From an uncultured Saprospiraceae bacterium (lineage in GTDB: Bacteria; Bacteroidota; Bacteroidia; Chitinophagales; Saprospiraceae): a stretch of 14,757 bases of DNA. Every line of letters begins with the position of its first letter. Within the stretch, counting starts at the first letter, position 1. A program made the position numbers and the translations under genes. The notes below the pieces were generated by a model. The model had not been told where the DNA came from. It worked only from the letters and a program-made list of their open reading frames with translations, and did no database searches. Shown here piece by piece: positions 1 to 7,263 of the stretch. The stretch is taken from the NCBI GenBank assembly GCA_938044055.1, contig CALIQO010000200.1:1-14757 (forward strand). Direction: 5' to 3'.

Positions 1-186
1 GGCACAATAATGGCAATTTTAAATAGTCAGAGTATAGCAATTATGTTACAGTCTATTTTGGGCTATTTTTATAATAAATATGTTGATTCTCTGTTAATTA
101 TAGTGGTATATGTAGCGATATGGATGGTTTATTATGCTTTCGCAAATATGTGTTTTCTTGTAAATCAATCACTAACCTGTACTTAA
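1..186 (+). CDS. Possible C-terminal end of an unidentified membrane protein (partial)
   Basis: The first frame is open from the window edge to a TAA at 184-186, giving 61 codons without a stop in very AT-rich DNA, where stops are frequent by chance. The translation is hydrophobic and includes a stretch LLIIVVYVAIWMVYYAFANM that could span a membrane. It would end 22 bases before porW, on the same strand. No family is recognised. An internal ATG at 10-12 could also start a short ORF. The alternative is that this is the AT-rich promoter region of porW and the open frame is accidental. Confidence is low because only one edge of the gene is visible. Confidence 0.33.
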   Translation, partial: GTIMAILNSQSIAIMLQSILGYFYNKYVDSLLIIVVYVAIWMVYYAFANMCFLVNQSLTCT

Positions 187-208
187 CTTAATACGATATT
201 AATTTTAC

Positions 209-3200
209 ATGAGTCGAAATTCTTATAAAGTATGGATGGTATGGTCACTGATAATGGTCATAGGGGCGGTTAGTTTTTCTTCTTGTGCTTCGCGCAAGCG
301 TAAAGGAGATGTATCAGGATTTAAGAAATTCTACCACAATCTTAACGCTAAGTATAACGGATACTTTAATGCCAATGAGATCATGGAAGCCACCATCGAT
401 GGCTTAGATGAAAATCATACAGAGAATTACAATGAAATCCTACCTGTCTATACGTATGGAGATGCCAATACAGCTAAAGGGATTTCTGCTGATATGGACA
501 TTGCCATAGAAAAAGTAACAACCGTAGCAACAATTCATGAAGTGAGCGACTGGGTAGACGATTGTTATGTCCTTATGGGTACTGCACAGTATCTGAAACA
601 AGATTATGAATCAGCAGAAGAAACATTCGAATTTTTCGAAAAAGAATTTAACCCTAACGATCCAAGCTCTAGAAATTACAAGAAAAAAAAGAAATCAGCT
701 GAGGATAGAAAGAAAGAAAGAGAGGAAGAAAGAAAAATAGAACAGAAGAAGAAAGAAGAAGAAAGAAAAGCCAAGGAAAAGGCAAGAGATGAAGAGAGAA
801 AAAAGAAAGAAGAGGAAAAGAAGGCTAAAGAGAAAGAAAGAGAGAGGATAAAGAAAGAAAGAGAGGATAAACGAAAAGAAAGACTGAAAAACTCTAAGAA
901 AAGGAGAACAACCAAGCGCAAAACCACGCCTAAAGATACCACAGCTGCTAAGACCGCAACACCGGCAACTACTCAGAAAAACAACAATGTTCCTCCTCCG
1001 ACACCTAAGGTAGTAACAGTAAGTGAAGAAGAACCAAGTCCGATTAAGAAAGAGGAAAATGTAAAAACCGAGAACACGGCGTATCACGAAGGAACACTCT
1101 GGCTAGCTAAAACATATATCGAGAGAGACAGGTTTTCATCAGCAGAATTTCTACTGAGAAGAATGTGGAATGACCCTACTGTCAAGGACGACGTGAAAAA
1201 ACTCATTCCTGCAGCTCAGGCTCATAATGCCATTTCTCAGAAGAACTATGGCGATGCCGTACCTTACCTAAAGCTTGCCATAGAAGAAGATCCAGATAAA
1301 AAATCTAGAGCTAGATATGCCTACATTCTTGCTCAGATTATGGAAATGAATAACAATTTCAGTGCTGCTAAGGACAATTATGAAATTGCTAAAAAACTGA
1401 GTAAAGATTACGAACTCGAGATCAATGCGGAGCTTAATATGATCAAGAATGAACTCTATGCTGGAAGAACATCTCTATCTGAGGCTGAGTCTAATCTTCT
1501 TTCTATAAGAAAAGAAAATAAAAACGAAGAATACCAAGACCGCATATCCTATGTACTAGGAGAAATTTTCGCTTCAAGAAATGACGAACCATCAGCTAAA
1601 AAATATTTTAAAGAAAGCCTAGCCTACAATCTAGACAATAGTCCATTGAAGATGGAAAGTTATTACCGCATCGCAGAGATGGATTATGTAGCTGAAAACT
1701 ACCTAGACGCTAAGAATTATTACGATAGCACCTTGTCTATCATGCAGAAGGAAGACGATCGGTATCTAGACGTAAAAAACCTTGCAACAAGCCTTACAGA
1801 CATAGCTAAGAACATCAATATAGTTATGACTGAGGATTCACTACAGAGAATAGCAGCTCTACCTAAAGAACAGCAAGAAGAATATGCTGCACAGATTCTA
1901 AAGGAACAGGAAGAAAATAAAAAAGCAATAACGGTTCCAGAAAACACACCTACTTCTAAAGTAAAAGTAAATAAAAGGAGAAGCTTAATCGGTAGCAACT
2001 TTTTTGCCTATAACGATGAGCAGGTAAGAAAAGGTGAGGAATTCTTCCAGGATAGATGGGGAGATAGAAGACTTCAGGACAACTGGAGAAGATCAGAAGC
2101 TATAACTGATTCTCGTGATGATAGAGAAGATGAAAATGATGTGGAAGAAGAAGAGGTGTCAATAGATGATAAAGAAATTCAGAAAATTATCAACGGACTT
2201 CCTAAATCTAAGGTCAAGAAAGAAGCATCTGATCAGAAAATAAGAAAAGCCCTATTTACACTAGGAGTACTGTATCGAGATCGTCTAGAGAATTATAGAA
2301 AATCAGCAGAAACACTTGAAGAGCTACTGAGAAGATTTCCTGGTTCTAAGCAAGAAGTAGAAGCCCTATATTATCTACACCTAGATTACTTAGATCTTAA
2401 TAATGCGGCTAAAGCCAATCAATACAAGAATGAAGTAGTCAGTAATTATCCTAAGACTAAGTTCGGAAAAGCGCTCGGAGATCCTGATTACTTAAAGGGC
2501 TTAGAGGAAGAAAAGAAATCGTTGTCAAGATACTACGATAGTGTATACGAGACATTCGAGCAAGGAAATTATGAAAAGGCTAAGAGTATGATTGCAGAAT
2601 CTGTTAATCTATATGGAGAAAAGCATGAATTAAGGCCTAAGTTCGGATTACTAGGAGCCATGGTAGAAGGAAAGATCAGCGGTGAAGCTGCCTACATCGG
2701 TGCACTCCAAGATGTAATAACTCGTTACCCCAATACGCCTGAGCAGACAAGAGCAAGAGAAATCATGCGATTTCTAAAAGGTGATTCAAGTGCATTCGAG
2801 GAAGTGGATATGCGAGAAGTAGATAAGATCTATACAGAAGAAAATGAAAAAGTCCATTACATGGCCATTATAGTGTATGATACAGAAGATGAAGTTTTCA
2901 TGGATTGCCAATCTGATGTTTCTAATTATAATAGAAAAAACCATAAAGGATCTCGCTTACAACTTGCAGACCTCCACCTCAATAGACAAGAAAACTCTAG
3001 GATTATCCTGGTCAGAAAGTTTACCAATAAGGAGAAGGCAATGAAGTACTACAATGATGTTGAGAAAAACAAATCAACATTCATTAAGAATACTGAAGTC
3101 AATTATGAGGTATACGCAATCTCTCAGAGAAATTATAGAAAAATGGTCGGTCAGAATTCTGCTAATTCTTACAGGTTGTGGTTTGAAAATCGATATCTTA

Positions 3201-3223
3201 AGGAAGCGGATAAGAAGGAGTAA
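209..3223 (+). CDS. porW: Type IX secretion system lipoprotein PorW/SprE (TPR protein)
   Basis: PorW (SprE in gliding flavobacteria) is a TPR lipoprotein needed for type IX secretion and gliding, acting at the periplasmic side of the envelope. The 1004-residue product has a signal peptide ending in FSSC, with Cys26 as the lipidated residue. A conserved N-terminal segment near residue 45 reads FYHNLNAKYNGYFNANE. TPR-like helices occupy about 115-155 and 290-540. The family signature GEEFFQDRWGDRRLQDNWRR lies near residue 610, more TPR-like repeats follow at about 670-800, and a C-terminal domain at about 880-1000 (HYMAIIVYD, ISQRNYRKM, YRLWFENRYLK) is typical of the family. Two unusual segments interrupt it: a Lys/Glu/Arg-rich helix at about 158-235 followed by a Thr/Pro/Asn linker, and an acidic stretch at about 633-650. 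The start is the first ATG before the signal peptide. It converges with the biotin carrier gene across only 12 bases. Identification is firm from sequence motifs; the role comes from the family. Confidence 0.94.
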   Translation: MSRNSYKVWMVWSLIMVIGAVSFSSCASRKRKGDVSGFKKFYHNLNAKYNGYFNANEIMEATIDGLDENHTENYNEILPVYTYGDANTAKGISADMDIAIEKVTTVATIHEVSDWVDDCYVLMGTAQYLKQDYESAEETFEFFEKEFNPNDPSSRNYKKKKKSAEDRKKEREEERKIEQKKKEEERKAKEKARDEERKKKEEEKKAKEKERERIKKEREDKRKERLKNSKKRRTTKRKTTPKDTTAAKTATPATTQKNNNVPPPTPKVVTVSEEEPSPIKKEENVKTENTAYHEGTLWLAKTYIERDRFSSAEFLLRRMWNDPTVKDDVKKLIPAAQAHNAISQKNYGDAVPYLKLAIEEDPDKKSRARYAYILAQIMEMNNNFSAAKDNYEIAKKLSKDYELEINAELNMIKNELYAGRTSLSEAESNLLSIRKENKNEEYQDRISYVLGEIFASRNDEPSAKKYFKESLAYNLDNSPLKMESYYRIAEMDYVAENYLDAKNYYDSTLSIMQKEDDRYLDVKNLATSLTDIAKNINIVMTEDSLQRIAALPKEQQEEYAAQILKEQEENKKAITVPENTPTSKVKVNKRRSLIGSNFFAYNDEQVRKGEEFFQDRWGDRRLQDNWRRSEAITDSRDDREDENDVEEEEVSIDDKEIQKIINGLPKSKVKKEASDQKIRKALFTLGVLYRDRLENYRKSAETLEELLRRFPGSKQEVEALYYLHLDYLDLNNAAKANQYKNEVVSNYPKTKFGKALGDPDYLKGLEEEKKSLSRYYDSVYETFEQGNYEKAKSMIAESVNLYGEKHELRPKFGLLGAMVEGKISGEAAYIGALQDVITRYPNTPEQTRAREIMRFLKGDSSAFEEVDMREVDKIYTEENEKVHYMAIIVYDTEDEVFMDCQSDVSNYNRKNHKGSRLQLADLHLNRQENSRIILVRKFTNKEKAMKYYNDVEKNKSTFIKNTEVNYEVYAISQRNYRKMVGQNSANSYRLWFENRYLKEADKKE

Positions 3224-3235
3224 AGTATAATTAAT

Positions 3236-3733
3236 CTAGGATAGACTTATCAAGAGGGTTCCCTTCTCGACCTTATCGCCAGCAGCAACATGCACTTCCG
3301 CGATATTACCATCTACTTGTGCCTTGATGAGGTTTTCCATCTTCATTGCCTCAAGGGTAAGTAAAGTATCTCCAGCACTTATCTGATCGTCTGCTTGACA
3401 AGCAAGCTTAAGAACGAGGCCTGGCATAGGTGCATAGATGTCTTTTTCCTGGCCTGCAGTTTTAGATGCATATCCCATCTCTGCTATGGTCTTATCTAGT
3501 TCTGTAACAATCTTCGTTTTAAAAGTTATTCCATCTACTTGAAGGGTAACTTTATTTTCCTGTATGTTTCTATCCATTATCTGACAATGATAATTTCTAC
3601 CATCGTGATTGACTATCATGAAATTTTCCTTTTCTTCTACTATAAGTACAGAAGCTAAGTCTAGCTGATTTACAGTATCGTAACCTTCTATCTCTACTTT
3701 AGAAACTTCTTTTAATGGATCTATCTTACTCAT
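3236..3733 (-). CDS. Biotin carboxyl carrier protein of an acyl-CoA carboxylase
   Basis: This 165-residue protein carries the biotin that shuttles CO2 between the biotin carboxylase and carboxyltransferase parts of an acetyl- or propionyl-CoA carboxylase. The C-terminal 70 residues form a biotinyl domain: APMPG at 101-105 and EAMKMEN at 129-135, where Lys131 is the biotinylation site, followed by the repeated half-domain (DGNIAEVHVAAGDKVEKGT). The N-terminal half (about 35-90) is a beta-rich region of the kind found in the separate carrier subunits of Bacteroidota carboxylases. Its ATG overlaps the stop of the upstream membrane-protein gene by 4 bases (ATGA, 3730-3733), so it is probably translationally coupled and last in the bactofilin unit. 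No biotin carboxylase or carboxyltransferase gene lies in the window, so the substrate cannot be assigned. Family call is secure; the exact enzyme is inference. Confidence 0.88.
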   Translation of the reverse strand: MSKIDPLKEVSKVEIEGYDTVNQLDLASVLIVEEKENFMIVNHDGRNYHCQIMDRNIQENKVTLQVDGITFKTKIVTELDKTIAEMGYASKTAGQEKDIYAPMPGLVLKLACQADDQISAGDTLLTLEAMKMENLIKAQVDGNIAEVHVAAGDKVEKGTLLISLS

Positions 3734-4110
3734 CGTTGTTTTGCTTCTCTACTTAAGAAAATGGCTTCAAAAATAGTAAAGATTAAGTATATCAACATAT
3801 ATGGCACAATGAAGAGTCTGTCCTCAGGTTTTACAATCATATAGTAAAGGACTATGATGATAAAGGAACAGAAAAGTTTAGCCATCATATTGTACATTAT
3901 CAGGTGGGTATAATGGTTGAGGTTTTCCGATTTAGAAAGCTTCTTGGCGAACTTAAACATCACTACCGAGAGAAAAACGAAAAAAATCAGACCTATTACT
4001 CCTAAGGAAGTATAAGGGGCGATGGGTAAGAGTAAGTTGCAGCCTAGAATGGCTGCTATGCACAAAATAACTACTCCTGTCAGCTGAAAATAAAATTGTC
4101 GTTGCTCCAT
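3730..4110 (-). CDS. Four-helix membrane protein, probable ATP synthase-associated (AtpI-like)
   Basis: A 126-residue, strongly hydrophobic protein with four predicted membrane spans at about 8-28, 33-55, 73-93 and 98-118, and a charged linker KFAKKLSKSEN between spans two and three. No catalytic motif is visible. It follows atpZ after 7 bases and overlaps the biotin carrier gene by 4. In Bacteroidota, a small four-helix protein of this kind usually sits between atpZ and atpB and resembles the ATP synthase I protein (AtpI/UncI), which helps assemble the c-ring. Here atpB is absent. The ATP synthase link therefore rests on position and topology, not on a diagnostic motif. Confidence 0.6.
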   Translation of the reverse strand: MEQRQFYFQLTGVVILCIAAILGCNLLLPIAPYTSLGVIGLIFFVFLSVVMFKFAKKLSKSENLNHYTHLIMYNMMAKLFCSFIIIVLYYMIVKPEDRLFIVPYMLIYLIFTIFEAIFLSREAKQR

Positions 4111-4117
4111 TGAGCTG

Positions 4118-4327
4118 CTAAGATAAATCTTTTATGATTTTGTACATAAAAACTAAAAAGACAACCAATACGAAAAGAATCGTTACATAGTCTTTCTCAT
4201 TTCCCATATTCGCATCAAGCTTTCTTCCTATATACGCAGCCATAGCAAGTGTAACGAATAATTGCACAGCAAGACCAGAATATTTTAGAACAGCGTTCTT
4301 GTTGTCTTTACTGGGTTTAGGTTTCAT
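4118..4327 (-). CDS. atpZ: AtpZ/AtpI family F0F1 ATP synthase accessory protein
   Basis: A 69-residue protein with two membrane spans at about 16-33 and 47-65 and the family pattern GLAVQLFVTLAMAAYIGRKL-D, in which a glycine/alanine-rich first helix ends in G-R-K-L-D. AtpZ proteins are small inner-membrane accessories of the F0F1 ATP synthase. Length and topology fit the family. The ATG overlaps the bactofilin stop codon by 4 bases (ATGA at 4324-4327), and the four-helix membrane gene follows after 7 bases. The arrangement bactofilin - AtpZ - four-helix protein is familiar from Bacteroidota ATP synthase operons, but the structural atp genes do not follow here. Confidence 0.78.
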   Translation of the reverse strand: MKPKPSKDNKNAVLKYSGLAVQLFVTLAMAAYIGRKLDANMGNEKDYVTILFVLVVFLVFMYKIIKDLS

Positions 4328-4785
4328 TTATTTTTTGCGTAAGCGAGCTGTGGCTCTTTCTCCTTGTTATTCACTTTATCAGAGAATGATTTTAATTTCT
4401 GGCCTCCCATATTACAGCTTACATTGAATACCGCACCTGGCTGGACCAGAAGCTTGTTGGTATTAACGTCTCCCTCAATCTTAGCAGATTCTCTTACATT
4501 AAGTGTTTCTGTTACTTTAAGATTGCCATAGAATGTACCTTCTATAACAGCGTTCTTACAATTGATGTCACCATCTACTTTTCCTTGAGGGCCTATAATG
4601 ACTCTACCTTGACAATTGAGAGATCCTTTTAATTCTCCATCTATTCTTATATCACTCTGAGCCGTTATGTTTCCTTCAATCTTAGTGCCTTGAACAAGAG
4701 AATTAATAGCACCTGAAGCTGTAGATGTTGTAGATTGTTTCGTGTCTGCTACACTTTGTTTTTCATCTTTTTTATTTCCGAACAT
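4324..4785 (-). CDS. Bactofilin (polymer-forming cytoskeletal protein)
   Basis: Bactofilins self-assemble without nucleotide into filaments that organise cell shape or localised envelope machinery. The 153-residue product has the usual layout: a short disordered N-terminus (1-27, rich in Lys, Gln, Ser, Thr), a right-handed beta-helix domain at about 28-128 built from repeats such as GTKIEGNITAQSDIRIDGEL, GRVIIGPQGKVDGDINC and TLNVRESAKIEGDV, and a short charged tail. Length is typical of single-domain bactofilins. It is the first gene of the minus-strand unit with atpZ, the four-helix protein and the biotin carrier, and its stop codon overlaps atpZ. A candidate promoter lies about 130 bases upstream. 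Confidence 0.9.
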   Translation of the reverse strand: MFGNKKDEKQSVADTKQSTTSTASGAINSLVQGTKIEGNITAQSDIRIDGELKGSLNCQGRVIIGPQGKVDGDINCKNAVIEGTFYGNLKVTETLNVRESAKIEGDVNTNKLLVQPGAVFNVSCNMGGQKLKSFSDKVNNKEKEPQLAYAKNK

Positions 4786-4914
4786 GTTGTCTTTCTTTAT
4801 TAAGGTTATTAAAAGGGAATAGGGTATGATGAACTTAGATTATACCAAGTCACAACAACTCAATGGGATATACATAACATGGATTGACTAGAAATAGGAA
4901 TTTCCTCTTCTGTC

Positions 4915-4946
4915 TAAAGATAAGTATGATTTCAAGAAGCACAAAA
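4915..4946 (-). promoter_or_regulatory. Candidate Bacteroidota-type promoter for the bactofilin unit
   Basis: On the minus strand the box TATCTTTA (4922-4915) differs at one base from the Bacteroidota -7 consensus TAnnTTTG. It is preceded, after 19 bases, by TTTTG (4946-4942), matching the -33 TTG at the expected spacing. A start near 4910 would leave a leader of about 125 bases before the bactofilin ATG. The rest of the 200-base gap 4786-4985 shows no gene or strong hairpin. Confidence 0.4.
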
Positions 4947-4985
4947 TTTCTATGCTTAGATAATCAACATTTTACCAACGTGAAC

Positions 4986-6038
4986 TTAAAACTTAGGACA
5001 GTAGACCCCTCTATTCTCAGGACCACAGATAAGATAAGATAACGATAACTCAAATGCTCCATTACCTGCACCTCCTTGTCTCAATTCTGATATGTTTAAG
5101 TCATAAGAGAAACCGATGCCCATCTGATCGAAGTTGAACCTCGTAGAAACAATAATTGCATCTGATATAATTCCACCTTCTGTTCTGGCACCTACTCTAT
5201 ACCATCCACCGATCTGCCATGACTGGCTAGAGTTACGGTTCGGCCCTAGAGCAAATCTCGCAGAAGCTCCCGCATTGACCTCTCTATGCTTTCCTTGCAT
5301 CAGAATTATGAAGTAAGGAAGGATAGACATCTTAGGGGCAACCTGAAATTGTCCTCCAGCGTGGATCGTTGTTTTCGTAAATAAGGTAGCTGCATCATCT
5401 CCTAGGAAAGAAACATTGGGCTGGTTAAGGTGTGCCATAGAAGCGCCTATATACCAGTTATTGTATTCATCAAGTACAGAGAACCATAATAATCCCCCAG
5501 TGATGTCCGCATATAAAAAATCGAAATCATTAATGATTTCTCCAGATGATATTGTTGGGTCAAAACCATTTCCAGTAATCTGGTTAGGCCATCTTAAGTC
5601 TCCTTGAGCTATTTTTCTCTGGGTAATAGCCGCATCCGCTCCGAGTACTAGGTAATGTGCCGATTTTCTTCTTCCTCCTAGTTTCTTAGAGTAGGACATT
5701 GAAAACCTTCCTTGTGTCGTTCCGAATCTAGATTCTCCAGCTACATCTCCCCAGGCACTTCCTCCTACACCGAAGTAGTCGGTTCTTCCTACAGGGATCT
5801 TTCTGTCATAAGAAGCAGAATACGTATTGTACGCATTAGATCCTAGAACAGCGGCCCACTGGTTTCTGTAATTGACGATTGCTCTTGAATTACAGTTCAT
5901 AACACCGGTCAACGCTGGATTTAGATTCAGCGGAGATTGATAAAACTGGGTGAAATGAATATCCTGTGTCTTAGCTTGCGGGGCAGCTAAAATAGCTATT
6001 ATCAGGATGAAAAAATATCGATAGTAAATCATACTCAT
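4986..6038 (-). CDS. PorP/SprF family type IX secretion outer-membrane protein
   Basis: PorP/SprF proteins are outer-membrane beta-barrels; some cooperate with the type IX secretion system or carry specific cargo proteins. From the ATG at 6038 the product is 350 residues. It has a signal peptide (MSMIYYRYFFILIIAILAAP, then AKT before QDIHFTQFY), the hallmark mature start QDIHFTQFYQSPLNLNPALT, the segment YRNQWAAV, and alternating strands with aromatic ends. It ends in LICGPENRGVYCPKF. A longer frame to 6077 exists, but its 13 extra residues would precede the signal peptide with polar sequence, so 6038 is preferred; an AT-rich stretch just before it fits Bacteroidota initiation. A TAnnTTTG box lies 60 bases upstream. 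It is a lone copy without a linked cargo gene, so whether it is the core PorP or one of several SprF-like paralogues is open. Confidence 0.86.
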   Translation of the reverse strand: MSMIYYRYFFILIIAILAAPQAKTQDIHFTQFYQSPLNLNPALTGVMNCNSRAIVNYRNQWAAVLGSNAYNTYSASYDRKIPVGRTDYFGVGGSAWGDVAGESRFGTTQGRFSMSYSKKLGGRRKSAHYLVLGADAAITQRKIAQGDLRWPNQITGNGFDPTISSGEIINDFDFLYADITGGLLWFSVLDEYNNWYIGASMAHLNQPNVSFLGDDAATLFTKTTIHAGGQFQVAPKMSILPYFIILMQGKHREVNAGASARFALGPNRNSSQSWQIGGWYRVGARTEGGIISDAIIVSTRFNFDQMGIGFSYDLNISELRQGGAGNGAFELSLSYLICGPENRGVYCPKF

Positions 6039-6097
6039 TAATTTAATACAATCAAAACGTTGGTGTCCAATCACCATTTAATCGTAAATAGGTCTTA

Positions 6098-6105
6098 CAA
6101 AGCTA
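6098..6105 (-). promoter_or_regulatory. Candidate -7 promoter element of the PorP-like gene
   Basis: The minus strand reads TAGCTTTG, a perfect match to the Bacteroidota -7 consensus TAnnTTTG. It would place the transcription start near 6092, about 54 bases before the preferred ATG at 6038. No clear -33 TTG is present at the usual spacing, so support comes from one box only. Confidence 0.45.
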
Positions 6106-6147
6106 CATATTTTATTGTGTTCCTTGAGTCAGAAATTGATTCTTTCC

Positions 6148-6162
6148 TCCTGAAAATCAGGA
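6148..6162. terminator. Perfect 6-bp inverted repeat downstream of the protease gene
   Basis: TCCTGA-AAA-TCAGGA forms a perfect 6-bp stem with a 3-base loop, 18 bases past the protease stop and upstream of the PorP-like promoter box. The position suits transcript end formation between the two minus-strand genes. No T-tract follows on either strand, so a standard intrinsic terminator is not proven. Confidence 0.33.
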
Positions 6163-6180
6163 ATTATCACATAGCTGACC

Positions 6181-7263
6181 TTATTTTTTCCATAAAGCGC
6201 CGTATTCATTGACCAGCACATCGTCATAATGGTCGGCACCAAGGAACAATCTTTTAAATAATTCCGTAGCTGTGTGCGCATTTAAGTATTGGTCATAAAT
6301 GAGAATAGACAGAATCACATCTTGATTTCGAACCGTAAAGGTTAGAGACTGATTGCTGTAGTTTTCCCTTAATAAGAACTCATAAAGTGGCTTTAAATTA
6401 TGTTTTGGCAATAAACATAAATAAGCATCTGCGATAATTAACCCCGTTTTCTCGTGATATGAAATAGAAATCACTGCACTTCCTTGTCTTACTTCCCAGT
6501 TATTAGGCCCTCGTCGAGATAATTCTACGTTGTGCCCTAGTGCCAGCAACATCTCTTCTATGGTTTTATTAATACCTAATGGCTCATATGGATGTAGATC
6601 CTTAATCATCTTCATTTTAGATCCACAATTGTGACAATACTTACTCTTCTGATCCTTCTCGAATACGATGTTCAAGCAAGAATTACACCTTACTGCAGGA
6701 AGATTCTCTTCTTTTCTATATTCTTTAAAGGTCTCTAATAGATAATCTAAGGGAAGAGAAAACCCTATGCTATTGCCATCTCTTATTATAAAAGTGTTGA
6801 TACCCACTAATTCTCCTGAAGTGCTTATCAGTGGACCACCACTGTTTCCTGGATTTAGTGCGGCATCGTGCTGAATAAAGTGAACATCGTTCTCCTTGTG
6901 TAAGAGGTTAGAAATAATGCCTTGTGTAGCGCCGAATTTCAATCCATAAGGATGTCCTATTGCAATGACTGAGTCTCCCTCTGATAAGTCTACAGGAGAT
7001 CCTATATTTAGACCAGTCATTTTATGGCCTTCTGGAGCAGAAAGAAAGGCAAGATCATATTTCGGATCTAAATATATCACATCGACAAGCTGCTTGTCAA
7101 ATGTTTCTCCGTCTATAACCACTTGCTTGTTGTCTCGGACGACATGCTCATTGGTCACAATCAGGTTATATTGAGCCACATAGAAGCCAGTACCTGTACT
7201 ATAAGGAGTAGCGATCTGAATCACTGTCTGCCTGTATCCTTCTATGATGTCGCTGATTTCCAC
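6181..7263 (-). CDS. Trypsin-like (HtrA-type) serine protease with zinc ribbon and YbjN-like tail
   Basis: The 360-residue product begins with a chymotrypsin-fold protease domain of the S1C/HtrA type (about 5-185). The triad is visible: His40 in TNEHVV, Asp70 in YDLAFL and Ser141 in NPGNSGGP, with oxyanion-loop glycines. A four-cysteine zinc ribbon follows (C193, C196, C210, C213). The last 120 residues (about 234-355) have the alternating helix/strand pattern of YbjN/type III secretion chaperone-like domains. There is no signal peptide and no PDZ domain, so, unlike DegP, it is probably cytoplasmic. The start codon is GTG at 7263-7261, directly after the TAA of the upstream gene and in the same frame; no in-frame ATG occurs before the catalytic region. 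Its target is unknown, and close coupling to the 440-residue protein suggests the two act together. The protease fold is certain; the tail assignment is a fold-level guess. Confidence 0.86.
   Translation of the reverse strand: MEISDIIEGYRQTVIQIATPYSTGTGFYVAQYNLIVTNEHVVRDNKQVVIDGETFDKQLVDVIYLDPKYDLAFLSAPEGHKMTGLNIGSPVDLSEGDSVIAIGHPYGLKFGATQGIISNLLHKENDVHFIQHDAALNPGNSGGPLISTSGELVGINTFIIRDGNSIGFSLPLDYLLETFKEYRKEENLPAVRCNSCLNIVFEKDQKSKYCHNCGSKMKMIKDLHPYEPLGINKTIEEMLLALGHNVELSRRGPNNWEVRQGSAVISISYHEKTGLIIADAYLCLLPKHNLKPLYEFLLRENYSNQSLTFTVRNQDVILSILIYDQYLNAHTATELFKRLFLGADHYDDVLVNEYGALWKK

Noticed and set aside
676..1087. Two overlapping minus-strand open frames rich in Phe, Leu and Ser
   Set aside because: They are the antisense reading of the purine-rich Lys/Glu segment of porW; low-complexity Phe/Ser/Leu translation is expected there and no motif is present.
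3224..3235. Terminator between porW and the biotin carrier gene
   Set aside because: The 12-base gap is AT-rich but contains no stem-loop.
6039..6077. Upstream start adding 13 residues to the PorP-like protein
   Set aside because: The added segment is polar and would precede an otherwise normal signal peptide; the ATG at 6038 has AT-rich sequence before it and leaves a sensible leader after the -7 box.
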